Source: Clytia hemisphaerica (lineage: Eukaryota > Cnidaria > Hydrozoa > Leptothecata > Clytiidae). From it: DNA of 64,000 nt. The position numbers and the translations under genes were made by a program. The notes under the pieces are model-generated. The model worked only from the letters and a program-made list of their open reading frames with translations, did not search any database and was not told the origin of the DNA. The stretch is taken from assembly GCA_902728285.1 (NCBI GenBank), contig CACVBU010000083.1:434001-498000 (forward strand). Reading direction: 5' to 3'. Below, one piece after another: positions 35,501 to 47,100 of this stretch. The stretch's first letter is position 1. Each line of letters starts with the position of its first letter.

Positions 35501-38500
35501 ATTAAGCCAATCAAAAGTTATTTAAAAAATAAGTTTTGCTGACGTCAGCATTTTTACATTTTTTGCATTATTTATCCATATATCTTTATTTAGGCAAACA
35601 AAACAATTATCGAACAGCACTTTTCATATTCTACATCCTAATACGCGTCCAAAAAGGTATGAATGAACTTGGCGAGTGCTATTGGTGTTTAAAAATTACG
35701 GAAAATTTGGACATGCCTTAAAATGCCTGAGGACGGGTACCCTCGATAATTTTAACAGGGTCACTATGGCATTTCATTGAACACAAACTTCCGTTATCTT
35801 AAAAAGACATATCATCGAGGCTTACAGACACAAAATTTTGACTAATGTGGAAAGTTTAGAAGTATAATTTTTATTATTGTATTCGGCATTTTAAGCCAAA
35901 ACGATGTCAGGCATTAACCCACATTATAGTATTTTAAAGGATTTTGATGTGCAAGCAAAACCGTTAACCGGCGTTTGCGACGACGGGAACCGTCTAGTAG
36001 GTTCTATAGCAATTCTGACATCTCTAATAAACGGGTTCGCATCTTAATAGATGACGGAGGTTTTATTTTTTGTAGAGGTCTGCGATTCAGACTAAACTTT
36101 ACAATAACAATAAATAATGTAATTGAATTCATGATATGACCCATTACAATGTCTTCTGACATTACATCACGGACCCAACAGCTGATTGGTTGTAATTGAC
36201 GTCAATACGTCACTTGCAACCAATCAGCTGTTGGGTCCGTGGAAGACATTGCAATGGTGCATATCATTAATAGTGCGATTTAAGGTCTCCATACGAGGAT
36301 TCTGTTACAACTTGATAGGGACAAGCCGCCGATCGAGCATTGCTTCCAGATGGATTAGGTCTTTGTACACAAAAACACTTGACTGAATCAAGCATAAGTA
36401 TACCTGTAGAGGGCCATTCCGGTGTTAGCGGATCACCCTTCACACTGTTGATCGACCCACGTGGTTTCCCACCTTCCGGTAGTCCCCATGTTTCGGGATA
36501 ACCGGTTTCATTTTCGGTTTTCACGTCTTCAGGATGTGGAAACATTAGAAGCGCTACTGCACCATGTTCTTCAGCTAAGCGAACCTGGTGAATGAGAAGA
36601 TAATGTTGAAAGTTAATTTCAGCGTTGTAATTCTACAAGTGGTTTCGAGAGAAAAATCCTATTCATAATATGCACCACTGGAGAGTCTTCTGTTTTAAAA
36701 TTTTCCACTCAATACGTCACTTTAAACAATTGAAAAAGTATCGTATTGGGTGGAGTTTTTTGAAAATTCTCAGAAGACTCTCCAGTGGTGCATATCATAA
36801 ATTGATTTGGACAAAAATGATTTCTTTTGAAAAGCAATTCTTCAAAAGTTTTGGGGTCGCGGAAAATGATTTAAGCACGGTAAATTAAAGGTAAATCAGA
36901 AATATTTAGAATCTCAAGTCATTAATGAATATACTGCTCTCTTATTTTGAATTTTAAAGTATAAGATTTTGCTCGAAACGAAGAATGTATTCGAGAACCG
37001 ATCTTACCTTTTCACCACGGTAAAGTGACCCATATTGAGTGATGAAAATTTTGCCTTCCAATGAAATTTTTCGTTGTTTCAAATCATAGTAATCTAACAT
37101 ATCTCCATTATTCACATACACATATTTCGCCTAAAGATAAAATTCATAAAATATTCACACTGTACTTTTACCTATATTTATTACCAATAACAATTCAAAA
37201 TTTCCCTTAACAATCAAACGCCTTTTCTGAGCACTGATTGGTTCGTTTCAGTCAATTACATCATAATTTTGAATTTCAACCAATAAGATCGATTAGATTG
37301 TTAAGGGAACTTTTGGATTGTTATAGGTAAGTACGATACATATGATCAAGGATTTATTATACACTGGATATACAAGTAACAGATTTTTGCCGATTTCTCA
37401 TGTTCTAGCTACCTTATTGGTATATATTTTCGCGTGTTACAAATTTTCGCGGGTACTTAATTTCGCGAGTTTTTTGGTCAATTTTCGCGAAATTTTCGTT
37501 TAAATTTTTCAAAATTACAAAATCGCGAAATTAAATACACGCGAAAAAAATTTTCTTAGTATTTTGTTAGTATTTTTACATAAAAAACGTTGTGTTTCAA
37601 GCAAAATCAGTCTTTTTTTTGCTTAGTGAATCGCGAAATTTAATGCACGCGAAAATTTTCCAGAAGTCGGCAATCGCGAAATTTAATACACGCGAAACAC
37701 GTTTTTTTCGCAAAAATTTCGCGATTCGCGAAAATTTGTAACATGCGAAAATATATACCAATAAGGTATGTCCGCAGTAATGATATTATTGTTCACTCTC
37801 CTTCCCCATTAAATGATTTTTCGAAGCATTTTTATTGCATTTCTTATCGAAAATCACTCATCCAATTCCCATAAGAGACTAACAACTTTCCTGTGAGAGT
37901 CAGATTCTCCTACTTAATTGTTAATTATAAGTCGTTATGACGTTTCAAGCTGTGAGAAAGATGCAAAAGACGTGTTGTGTATAAGAAATTGAATGTTGAC
38001 ACCAGAAATTTTCAAACTTCAACCTCAAAAAAACCATCTTGCCACCACGTGCCTCCAAAAGAATTTCATACCACAGTGGAGCCAAGACAATCAAGTCTTA
38101 TGTGTGTTAATTTCAGCTCTTCTGGAAACAGTTTTAGAAAGATATTTTCAATTGAAAATTTCGTGTCACTATAAGCATTTTGTCTGAATTTCCTGTATAA
38201 TGATAATTTTCTCACACCAGATTTCACAAATGTATCCAGCTTGGTATGCTAGCCTTACTTTCAAACTTTTTTTCTGCAAATGTACAAAAAGAAAGAGGCA
38301 GAGAAAATTTTTTTAAAAATAAGACTAATAAACATTTTTAAAAATCAGACACCTTCGAGCCGCCATGACAATTGTCCTTTGCGGACAAAGCTAGAACATC
38401 AATTGTTTTCTGAAACAAAGGAAATACAATGATCGCTCTCCATCGTTTTATGAGTCGTTTATCCAGTGTATAATAAATCTTTGATATGATGGAGGATACA

Positions 38501-40371
38501 GATAATCAAAGAACGATAGATTTGGAGTTTAAAATCTGTTCAATTTGCAAAGTTGTTAAAATAGGCTTACATGAAAAGCTCAAGTAACCATTGGGTAAAA
38601 TTTGCCTAGACCTAACTTTTTCAAAGGTCAAATTTTTCCAAAAGTGATCCAGTAGTTCTGAGATTGAGTTTTGAAATGAAATTTTAGCCAAATTTTGGTT
38701 TGAACAGTTAAATTTATAATATATTCACTGTGTAAGGTCGTTTTGAGCTTGAGTGTAATAAGTAGTCTCGCAATTAGGTGTTGTGAATATGGACAGACCC
38801 TTGAATCAGATTGTCATTTGAACCCTTTGAACCAAAAAACCATCTCCAAGGGCTCCAAAATTACGAAAATCAAAAACCAACTCCCTTAAAGGGTCGTGAA
38901 TTTTTGAAAATGGACACAATTTTCGGAATTTAGTCTCTCTAAGGGTCGATTTTCAAACTTTGGGTTGGAGATATCCGCCATCTCGCAAACCTACTACCCC
39001 CCCCCCCGAATTTCCGTCCACATACACTGAATAAGATTAAAAGAAACATTGTTATACTTTTACAGAACCAGATGCAGTGTAAGCATTAAAAGGTGGTGCT
39101 GCATCTTCGTGTGCTTCTTCTTTATAGAACGGATGTTCCGTCATATCTGGTTCATAATCAACACTACCGTTCAAATGTAAAAGTTGGAGAACAGCTGGTC
39201 TCTTTGGTACACTTAATAACACTTGATATGTTTTTTTGTAGACTTTCATTCCATATGATTTCCATTTGTCAGCTATGTAATCGCCCAGATGATTGTTTTG
39301 TTGTGATCCAGCTAAATGTGGCTTCTCTGTTAAATATCTGAAAATATCAGAAGATTGAAGTATAGATTATGACTACGCGTTTTCTTTATAAGACATTAAA
39401 ATGTTTTGAAGCCTTCAGATTTTCTTAGCTTTTTTGTGTGTTTTTGTCCACTTCTTTAAGAAATCGGGTGTTTTAAAATCCACAAAGCCTTCAAATAAAT
39501 GTTTTTAGCCTTCATGTTCTTATAAACTAGTAGTTTGTTTTGTAAAAAACTGGTATAGAGTTTAGTGGGACAGTTTCTAAATCTCCGGTTAAAATCTTTG
39601 ATTGGAGTGTTAATCATTACTAGATGTGAGCCTTCACTTACAACGGGCATTGTACCCCATTGAACCACAACGATCAGTGAAACCATTTTCGCTCATATGA
39701 CCATCACATTCATCCATTTATCCCCATTTTTATATAGTTTTGTTTCGTTTATTCTGTTACATTAGATAATAGGACATACCTGAATTGACTTAAGAGCTTG
39801 CATGGAGTCTAAATAATTCGAACAATTGAAATTTGTTCGAGCTACGGAGAGTAGTTTATAAGGTAATGTTATTCAAGGGACAAGAATACTTGTTCGAATA
39901 GACGATATCGGCTTTCTGAATTCTCCCCGAATGATTACCCATGATGCATTGTCAGGGTTTGGGTTATCGTCCGTGAATTTTTTTGCGCAATGCATCATGG
40001 GTAATCATTCAGGGAGAATTCGGTAAAGCCGATATCGTCTATTAAGGAGAGACATTCGAGTACTGTAATTGAGATTCAACTTACTGATGGACTTGATCGA
40101 TCTCGGTTGTATTGACTTTACGACTTCCATCATCATGGAATTGTGGGTAATTAAAATCCATATCACTCCATGACTGATCACACCAATCAAAATCACGTTT
40201 AAAGTCTTTAGTATTAGGTCCCAGACCTCTATAATTAGAACTTAGGCTTCTTCTTTTTCGTTCTACTAAAGTTTTTCGTAAATAACGATCGAAACCATAA
40301 CCACATAAGAAAGCTAGTGCGCTGATTGTCAGTAAGGAACATATCGAAAATATAATCTCTTTTCGCTTCAT
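26516..40371 (-). CDS. FOLH1: Glutamate carboxypeptidase II / NAALADase family metallopeptidase
   Basis: Sixteen exons: 40085-40371, 39058-39337, 37008-37130, 36404-36584, 33764-33854, 33390-33458, 32871-32956, 31914-32039, 31054-31136, 30707-30770, 30323-30390, 29790-29984, 28727-28985, 27667-27748, 27046-27138, 26516-26705. All phases join to 758 residues, against 750 in human FOLH1. This is a type II membrane M28 peptidase: short basic cytoplasmic end, one membrane span (about residues 6-27), then protease-associated, catalytic and dimerisation domains. The expected di-zinc ligands are present: H381 (NHRDAW), D391 (GGDPSSG), E431 (WDAEEYG), D459 (YINVDIG), H564 (YHTIYD), with catalytic E430. 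The two pocket residues known as K699/Y700 in GCPII read Leu and Phe here, so glutamate preference is uncertain. Orthology within FOLH1/NAALAD2/NAALADL1 is not resolved. Confidence 0.95.
27821..28078. mobile_element. G/C-run foldback repeat in the peptidase gene intron
   Basis: A left edge ATGGGGGGGGCGAAC mirrors GTTCGTCCACCCCCTGTAT. The interior repeats ACCCCCTGGAAA-like words. No coding. It resembles the G-run elements at 18261 and 18773 in style but not closely in sequence. Confidence 0.5.
28567..28720. mobile_element. Foldback MITE 6 bp from a splice donor
   Basis: The left arm (TTAGTGAGGTTATGCA, GTGCGATACCG, GGCCTGTACAT) pairs imperfectly with the right arm (ATGTACAGGTCTGCGATATCGC, here ATGTACAGGTC and GCGATATCGC, then TGCTTAACCTCGCTA). 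The minus-strand exon 28727-28985 ends next to it. Confidence 0.6.
29089..29282. mobile_element. MITE with TA target duplication (194 bp)
   Basis: The end GACCTTTTCATAAATTACGT is mirrored by ACGTAATTTATGAAAAGGTC, with TA outside both. Inner arms (ACTTGCCTCG, CCATGGTGAT) also pair. Tc1/mariner-type by its duplication. Confidence 0.8.
31367..31592. mobile_element. CCCCTGTCTCA-ended MITE, copy 1
   Basis: The left end CGCCCCTGTCTCAATGC mirrors the right GGGTCTGTAATACAGGGGTG imperfectly. The interior has AGTGGGGATAGAAA-like words. Other copies: 43691-43996, 51648-51934, 54353-54659. Confidence 0.6.
32668..32798. mobile_element. ATGACGTAAT-ended MITE, copy 1
   Basis: ATGACGTAATGTTTTATACG on the left mirrors CGTATGAAACATTACGTCAT on the right. 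It contains GTTTGCAAC/CACTCGG-type subterminal words and a central TTGTTCAAATTCAAA. It is related to 55809-55957. Confidence 0.7.
34168..34653. mobile_element. TIR element of 486 bp with perfect 9-bp target duplication
   Basis: The terminal repeat TAGACTAGTAAACTAGTCG occurs at both ends inverted. TAGAAAACT flanks it directly at 34159-34167 and 34654-34662. A 9-bp duplication is the hallmark of Mutator-like elements. A second inverted pair lies inside at 34271-34290 and 34523-34542 (GACTAGAAGCTACTTCC and its inverse). No transposase frame, so non-autonomous. Confidence 0.8.
35053..35731. mobile_element. Near-perfect 680-bp palindrome
   Basis: The arms of about 330 bp run from CTCAGGCATTTTAAGGCATG to its inverse CATGCCTTAAAATGCCTGAG, with the centre near 35392. 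The palindromic word GCTGACGTCAGC or a near variant occurs four times. No frame. It lies in the 2.5-kb intron between the peptidase exons 36404-36584 and 33764-33854. Confidence 0.85.
36130..36268. mobile_element. Palindromic MITE, CAGCTGATTGG family, copy 2
   Basis: It has arms with GGACCCAACAGCTGATTGGT and ACCAATCAGCTGTTGGGTCC, with outer ends CATGATATG and GCATATCAT. Same family as 20474-20680. Confidence 0.75.
36662..36800. mobile_element. Palindromic MITE related to the CAGCTGATTGG family
   Basis: The ends CATAATATGCACCACTGGAG and CTCCAGTGGTGCATATCAT share the terminal ATATGCACCA..G and GTCTTCT words with the copies at 20474 and 36130. The centre differs (CAATACGTCACTTTAAACAA). Confidence 0.65.
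37185..37330. mobile_element. Foldback MITE
   Basis: AACAATTCAAAATTTCCCTT with TAACAATC on the left mirrors GATTGTTAAGGGAACTTTTG on the right. Inner CTGATTGGTT and AACCAATAAG words also pair. Intronic. Confidence 0.6.
37410..37768. mobile_element. TIR element rich in GCGAAATTT words, TA duplication
   Basis: The ends TACCTTATTGGTATATATTTTCGC (given as TACCTTATTGGTATA and TATTTTCGC) mirror the right side. The interior repeats CGCGAAATTTAATACACGCG-like units five or six times in both orientations. No frame. Confidence 0.7.
39901..40039. mobile_element. MITE with TA target duplication, 45 bp from exon 1
   Basis: GACGATATCGGCTTTCTGAA at the left mirrors CGGTAAAGCCGATATCGTC at the right, with TA on both sides. 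Inner arms ATTACCCATGATGCATTG pair with CAATGCATCATGGGTAAT. It is just downstream of the peptidase exon 1 splice donor. Confidence 0.85.
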
Positions 40372-41161
40372 TTTTCTTTTGCTCCTAATTTAGAGGCTTT
40401 ACTACTCTTGCTTACAAAACACCCACGACCAGCAACTGCCTTTATTGCTGGTTCACTCACTCATTCTAATGTTTCCAAGAGTTTTTTACGTATTTTAAAA
40501 AAAAGTCAAAACGACTAGTATTAATATATGATTTATTGTCAAAAAAGCCTGATTTATTTTTGCAGATGCTATATTTTTTTGTGGAATTTTAAAATATTTA
40601 CGGAATTATGTTAAAATGTGCGTTTCAAAACAAGTGTTTGTAGAACGGTTCAATTGTTTAGTTTGCTGTTTGGAGAACTAGTCAACCATTTGTAAATAGA
40701 TAAGGGTATTTTATAATTTTACAATAATTATTATCTAAATTATTGATTTAAACTCTTTTCATTAATTTTTTGAACTTTTTCAGCACTCGGAAAATTTTAT
40801 TCATGATGACAAACTTTACTGATGACAAAGTTACTTTTTTAAAGAATTTTCTTCGGAAGTATTCAAAACTTTAAAGGTAAATTGTGTCGGTGGAAAAGGA
40901 TCCAAAATAAAATAAAACATGATCATAGAATCTAAAAAAATCTTCGATTAACAATCAAAACAATACAAAACAAAAATTACAAGAAATAATACTAGAAAAA
41001 TATTAAATACAACAGATATCGAAGAGATGATCAGCAAAAATTGAATTTAATTAAAATTTATCTCATTAGAAACTATCCATAAGTTCCTTAGAAGTTGCAT
41101 ATCAACTCCTAAGAAAATGGGAACATCAATTTCGTCCAAAAATTACAAATAATTTCTTGAT
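40372..41161. other. Intergenic: peptidase promoter side and chitin-binding gene 3' side
   Basis: The peptidase gene would be driven from here on the minus strand. I see no clear TATA box. The downstream flank of the chitin-binding gene is AT-rich, with an ATTAAA on the minus strand near 41044-41049. Nothing else seen. Confidence 0.5.
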
Positions 41162-44100
41162 TTAATTAACAACAGAGCCATGACATACATATTGGCTGGC
41201 TGGTACACATGAATTTTGTGCAGGGTTGAATCTCAACAAAGCAGGACAATTTTTAGGATAAGTGGTACCATCTTCGCATTCATAATAACCATAGCAATTG
41301 TATCGGTTGACGTACAATCCGTCTTTTTTGTTCTCACAGAAGTTTGGTTCTAGAAGAAAGACGTTTAGAATTGAAATTAAATGTTTTCGGATATAAAAAA
41401 AAGACAAAAACGGATCGAAGTAGATCGAACTTTTATCGAACTTTAAATATTTTCCCAAACTGTAAGCTCGGCAAAGAGAATGGGTTTAACTTTTGAGATC
41501 CTTGACATATAGAGAGTCTTAGTTGGGAGTTGAGTCAATATTGGTTGTTTACTCTTGTGTACAGGTACGTTTATTAATACCCTACTTTCTGATGATAAAT
41601 ATCTATCTTTGAAAATTGAGGTTCTATCCTACTCGTCAAATGAAAGCAAAATACTCCATTTTTAACCCCCTAGTCTCAACGGAAAGATCCTTCAACTTTC
41701 GTTTGGTAAGAACTTGAGTAAAATAATATATCTTACCTAAACAAGAGTAAGAGTATGACCATTGGCATTTCATGCTTTGAGGATGGAAATTACGATGTTT
41801 CGGGCAAGTCTTCAGTTTTGGTGTGTGAGTGCTTCCATCGCAAACGAAATAGGTGTTACAACTGAAAACCGTCTTAAATGCACCAACTCGTCCGTTGCAT
41901 GAGAACTCGTTCACATCACGTTTGGCTGAAATTTAGAAAAAATAGCTGAGTCACATTTTGGATTTAATTCATGGCAACCTTTTTTGGCATCCGAGGTCTC
42001 TTGCATACAAGTTGTATTATATTTCTAGTTTTGTAGTAGCCAAAATCAAGTGTGGTACCTCACCGTGTAGAGTGTTTGTAGATAAAGGGTGAAGGTTAGG
42101 ATTTCAGCCCAAAAAATCAAATGAGAATGAAATTAGCCTTTTTAGTCATTAACCCAGAAAATTTATTAAGAGCCATGTGGCTCTTAATAAATTTGCACTG
42201 ATGCCCAAACTTTCACACTACCAACAAACATTGGTCTGAGCATGTGGTGATATGAAAAAATAATCGGATGAAAATAGTACACGCTTTTTTATAAGAATAG
42301 TGTACTTTGGATGAGAGTCAAGTATTCTTAAGAAGGTGTCAAAATTGAGGGTGAAATATTTTTAACGTATTCTTACTTTTTTAAACTTGACCTTTTTACA
42401 AACATGAAAAATGATCAATTTGAGAATTTTTGACTTTTCAGTGAACATTTGGGTTAAAATTACATTTCTTCCTCAAAGCTTCAATTTATCTCTAACAAAG
42501 GAAGCAGTTTTTTCTGTTAACCAAATACAAAATGACTGTATTTTTAATCAAATTCTGTGAAATTCAACCTAGATGGTATTCTTAGGGTATTCTTACGATT
42601 TGGCCAATTTTCACCCTGATATTCTAATGGGCTCTTCCAGAAAATATCCGTACATGGGGGGTGGAGGATATATTGTCCAGGGGGTAGCGAAAAATCATCT
42701 AAATTTGCCTTGTCCGGGGGGTAAATTTGCTCTGTCCGGGGGTAATTTTGGTTGTCCGGGGGTCAACTGATGCTTGTCCGGGGGGTCAACTGATGCTTGT
42801 CCGGGGGGTAAATCACTGAAAATTGTTATATCCTCCACCCCCCATGTACAATTTTTTTCTGGAAAAGCCCAATAGAAGATATTCTTATAAAAAACCGTAT
42901 ATTTCCAAAAGGAAAAAAGACACACCTTGAATATTACATTGCACATTTCGTGGGAAATCACACAAATCATCTTTACTGTTGTAATAAAGTCCAGCAGGGC
43001 ACGCCATACGAGTACCACGCCCAGATTTATCACATGCAATGTATGTGTCACAGCGTGTTGGGTCGCCATGGTTACCATAACCATTTGCTTTGCAGAAAGA
43101 TGGGGCAATAGTCGTGGTGGTCGGCGGAGGAGTGGTTGTTGTGGTGGTTGTTGTAGTGGTTGGCGGATTCGTGAGTGGAGCTAAGAAGTAAGAAAAGAGT
43201 AAAAATAGAAAATTCTTCAATAAGAGTCTCCAACATCGTTGAGACAAAATGAAAGAGACGCTAGTTTTTTCGGAGAAATTCGAATCCAGCCTTTGAAGTA
43301 TCGCTATATCCGATATAAAGGGACTAAAAGTAGTAGTTTTTTATCATCATTAATGTAAGTGGAAAAATCCAGGGAAAGGAGTGGCGCCCTCCCCTACCGT
43401 CGGATAAAAGGAAGCCTTTGGGTCGCCCTCGACTGCGGTCGCAAACTTACTTACTTTTGTTCGACCGCAGTCGAAGACTTTCCTGACTCACTTTTCTTAT
43501 ACAAAAGGTTACACTCCTAAGTTTTAAAACTTGTTCATTGAGAGTCTTTAATACAGAGAATATTCTGAATATTTTAAATTAGAGAATGATTTGACTTAGG
43601 CTGAATAGGGATTCAACCTGAGTGCAATTCACAATTTCATGTATTTGACAAGACATTTCATTAGGAGAGTCCATATCCTAAGTATTTATAACACCCCATT
43701 CTCACAGGTACCCGGTAGGATTTTTTCAGTCAGTGGGGATAAAAATAACGAACTGAATCTCGATGAGGATTGATATTCCCATATTTTTTTTGGCTGGGGA
43801 TTTCAATGCTCTTGTTTTGTGGTCGGAAAATTCAGTGGGGATGGGAAAAATAGCGTAAAGTTTTGCAGTGAGGATTGGTTTATTTGATTATTTTCAGTGG
43901 GAACAAAAATTGGAGGAAAATTTTCCACCGAGAACGATATTTTGGACAATTTTTCCAGTGGGAAGGGGTCCTAGCGGCTCTGTGAGAAGGGGGTGTTCTA
44001 TATAAGATATATGTGGATATTAAAACAGGACTGTACACTCACCATTGCATTTCACGTTATGTGGATTATCACAAGCATCTTGTCGTGCGTCATACCAAAG

Positions 44101-47100
44101 ACCTTTGGGACATTTCATGACGTATTTCAATGTGTTACTACATGAGATGTATTGATCACATCGCTTTGGGTCCACATAATTGCCATCTTTCTTGTTATGA
44201 CAGAAATTGACTGATTTACCTAGAAGGAAAATGAAGAAATCATCATTAGCCAATCGGAATTATTTTGAACTGAGAATTTATAATAACCTCTCCAGAACCT
44301 ACTCACAGCCGAAATATAGTTTTGGATCTTTCAGAATTGCGATTTAGGAGGGGCTAAGTGACTTCCAATATTGGGCTTTTCCAGAAATGGTCCATGCCCC
44401 CCTGTTGAGGATATCGGATATCCAGGGGGTTAGTTATTTTTGTTCAAAAGTGGATATTCAGGGGGTTAAATATCTACAAAGGAGTGGATATCCAGGGGGT
44501 AAAGTGTCTTTTCAAGTAAAAAATACGATATCCAGGGGTAAGCATCTTTATAAGAGAGAATATCCAGGGGGTTGAGCATATTTTTAAGAGTGGATATCCA
44601 GGGGGTCTTTACTAATAAAGTAGGATATCCAGGGGGTGCGATACTTCGAAAAATCAATATCCTCAACAGTGGGGGTAAAATCTTTTTCTGGAAAAGCCCA
44701 TTTTTGAGCTTTTATGTTCTGATATCCTAAGGGTCCTATGTTAAGACTACTCAACTTCCCAACCTTACTTTAAAGCACTTAAAAATCACTTGCGGTTCCT
44801 TAAAATTCTGAGGAATTCCCCTTTAGTGCCAAATATTACGGTGGGGATTGTTATGATACAAAAAGACAACAAAAAAATTGTCCTTCCCACTGCTGAAAAG
44901 AAAAGCGTTGTGAGCGACATTCATAGATTTCTAATTAAATCTCTAGCAATTACCCAGATAGCATTGGACGGACTGTAAGGTTTTTTAATAAGTAAGTACG
45001 ATAAGTATGACTTTGGTGATCGATTTGGTTATTTCTTAACCTACTTAGATCTTATCAATACCCTTTGAACAATAGAAAGTTAAAATATAGACGACTCACC
45101 ATTTTGGCAAGGATAATTTTCTGGTCGTACGCAAACTTTCAATTTGGGATGGAAGTTCAAGCCGTTAGGGCATTTCTTGATAACAGGAACCATGTTAGCA
45201 TCACAAGATACATATTCTGTACACGAGCCTGGATATGCTGCTCCACCAACTTTCGCGCATTTCACATTAGATTGTTGGGCAGAAAAGAAGATACTCTTCT
45301 TGGCATTTTCTACAAGGAAAAATAGAAGCAAGCAAATGATTAAACATTTGATCAAATTATTCAATCTTGGTAGCATTATATATCGGATCCTCCAAAGGCT
45401 GCACCTCGATTCTAAAAATTTCTACCTAGAAAGAAGACATTCTATTGACAGCTTTTTATACCGAACATTCGAAAGCAATGTAATGACTTCAATTCATGAT
45501 TGTATAAAAAGAGAAACGTTAAAGTCAAAAGCAAGAAAAATGTATAGAGAGTGAACCGGGATATGGGTGGAGGATGGGGTCGAGGCCCTGTTCCAACCTG
45601 TGCAATCAACCATTTCTGGTTTTTGACAAGACTTTGTGACTTTGTCAAACAACATTCCAACAGGACAGTCCATATCATAACCAGCTTTGTTAACACAAAT
45701 CACATAACGATCACACTTCCCTGCTGGATCAGGATAGAGTCCATCAGATTTATCCATGCAAAATGGAGGCGGGGTAGTAGTTGTGGATGTCGTTGTCGTT
45801 GGAGGTAGGGTAGTGGTGGTCGTTGTTGTTGGAGGTAGGGTAGTGGTGGTCGTTGTTGCTGGAGGTAGGGTAGTGGTGGAAGTTGACGTTGGAGGTAAGG
45901 TAGTGGTGGAAGTTGTTGTTGGAGGAAGGGTAGTGGTGGTCGTGGTCGTTGTCGTTGGAGGTAAGGTAGTGGTGGTCGTTGTCGTTGGAGGTAGGGTAGT
46001 GGTGGTCGTTGTCGTTAGAGGCAAGGTAGTGGTGGACGTTGTCGTTGGAGGTAGGGTAGTGGTTGACGTTGTCGTTGGTGGTGGGGTAGTGGTGGTCGTT
46101 GTCGTTGGAGGTAGGGTAGTGGTGGTCGTTGACGTTGGAGGCAAGGTAGTGGTGGTCATTGTCGTTGGAGGCAAGGTAGTGGTAGTCGTTGTCGTTGGTG
46201 GTGGGGTAGTGGTGGTCGTTGTTGCTGGAGGTAAGGTAGTGGTGGTCGTTGTCGTTGTCGTTGGAGGTAGAGTAGTGGTGGTTGTTGTTGTTGGAGGTAA
46301 GGTAGTGGTGGTCATTGTCGTTGGAGGCAAGGTAGTGGTAGTCGTTGTCGTTGGTGGTGGGGTAGTGGTGGTCGTTGTTGCTGGAGGTAAGGTAGTGGTG
46401 GTCGTTGTCGTTGTCGTTGGAGGTAGAGTAGTGGTGGTTGTTGTTGTTGGAGTTAAGGTAGTGGTGGTCGTTGTCATTGGAGGTAAGGTAGTGGTGGTCG
46501 TTGTCGTTGGAGGTAAGGTAGTGGTGGTCGTTGTCGTTGGAGGTAGGGTAGTGGTGGTCGTTGTCGTTGGAGGTAGGGTAGTGGTGGCCGTTGTCGTTGG
46601 AGGTAGGGTAGTAGTTGACGTTGTCGTTGGAGGTAGGGTAGTGGTGGTCGTTGTCGTTTGAGGTAAGGTAGTGGAGGTCGTTGGAGGGAGGGTAGTAGTG
46701 GTGGACGTAGACGTGGTCGATGTCGTTGGAGGGAGAGTGGTCTCGGGGGATTCTTCAAAGAAAAAGGAAAAGCAAATTCATCTTTATATGCAAGTACTAT
46801 ATAATTTGCTTTGACATGCAGCATGCGCTACAAACGTGTATTGGTCTCGTATGATTTTGTATGTTTTGAGTGTACATGCATAATTTTGATGAGTTTTGCT
46901 TTACCTTGTTCTTTGACTGGAATGGGAATGAGATGGTGGGAATGGAGTGTGGTGCGTATAAGAAAATTTCGATCCAAGGTAAGCTCTTTCTTTCAAACTA
47001 TTAAACAAAGTTGAACATTTAAAACCGATATTGATTTTAAATCTTCACTTCACTTCGACTAATTCTCATGTTTTTGAGAAACAAAAAATGGCCTTACTTG

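Noticed and set aside
45756-46661. 301-residue plus-strand frame rich in Val and Gly
   Set aside because: It is the antisense of the Thr/Pro mucin repeat. The minus-strand frame joins signal peptide, splice sites and cysteine domains, so the plus frame is a shadow.
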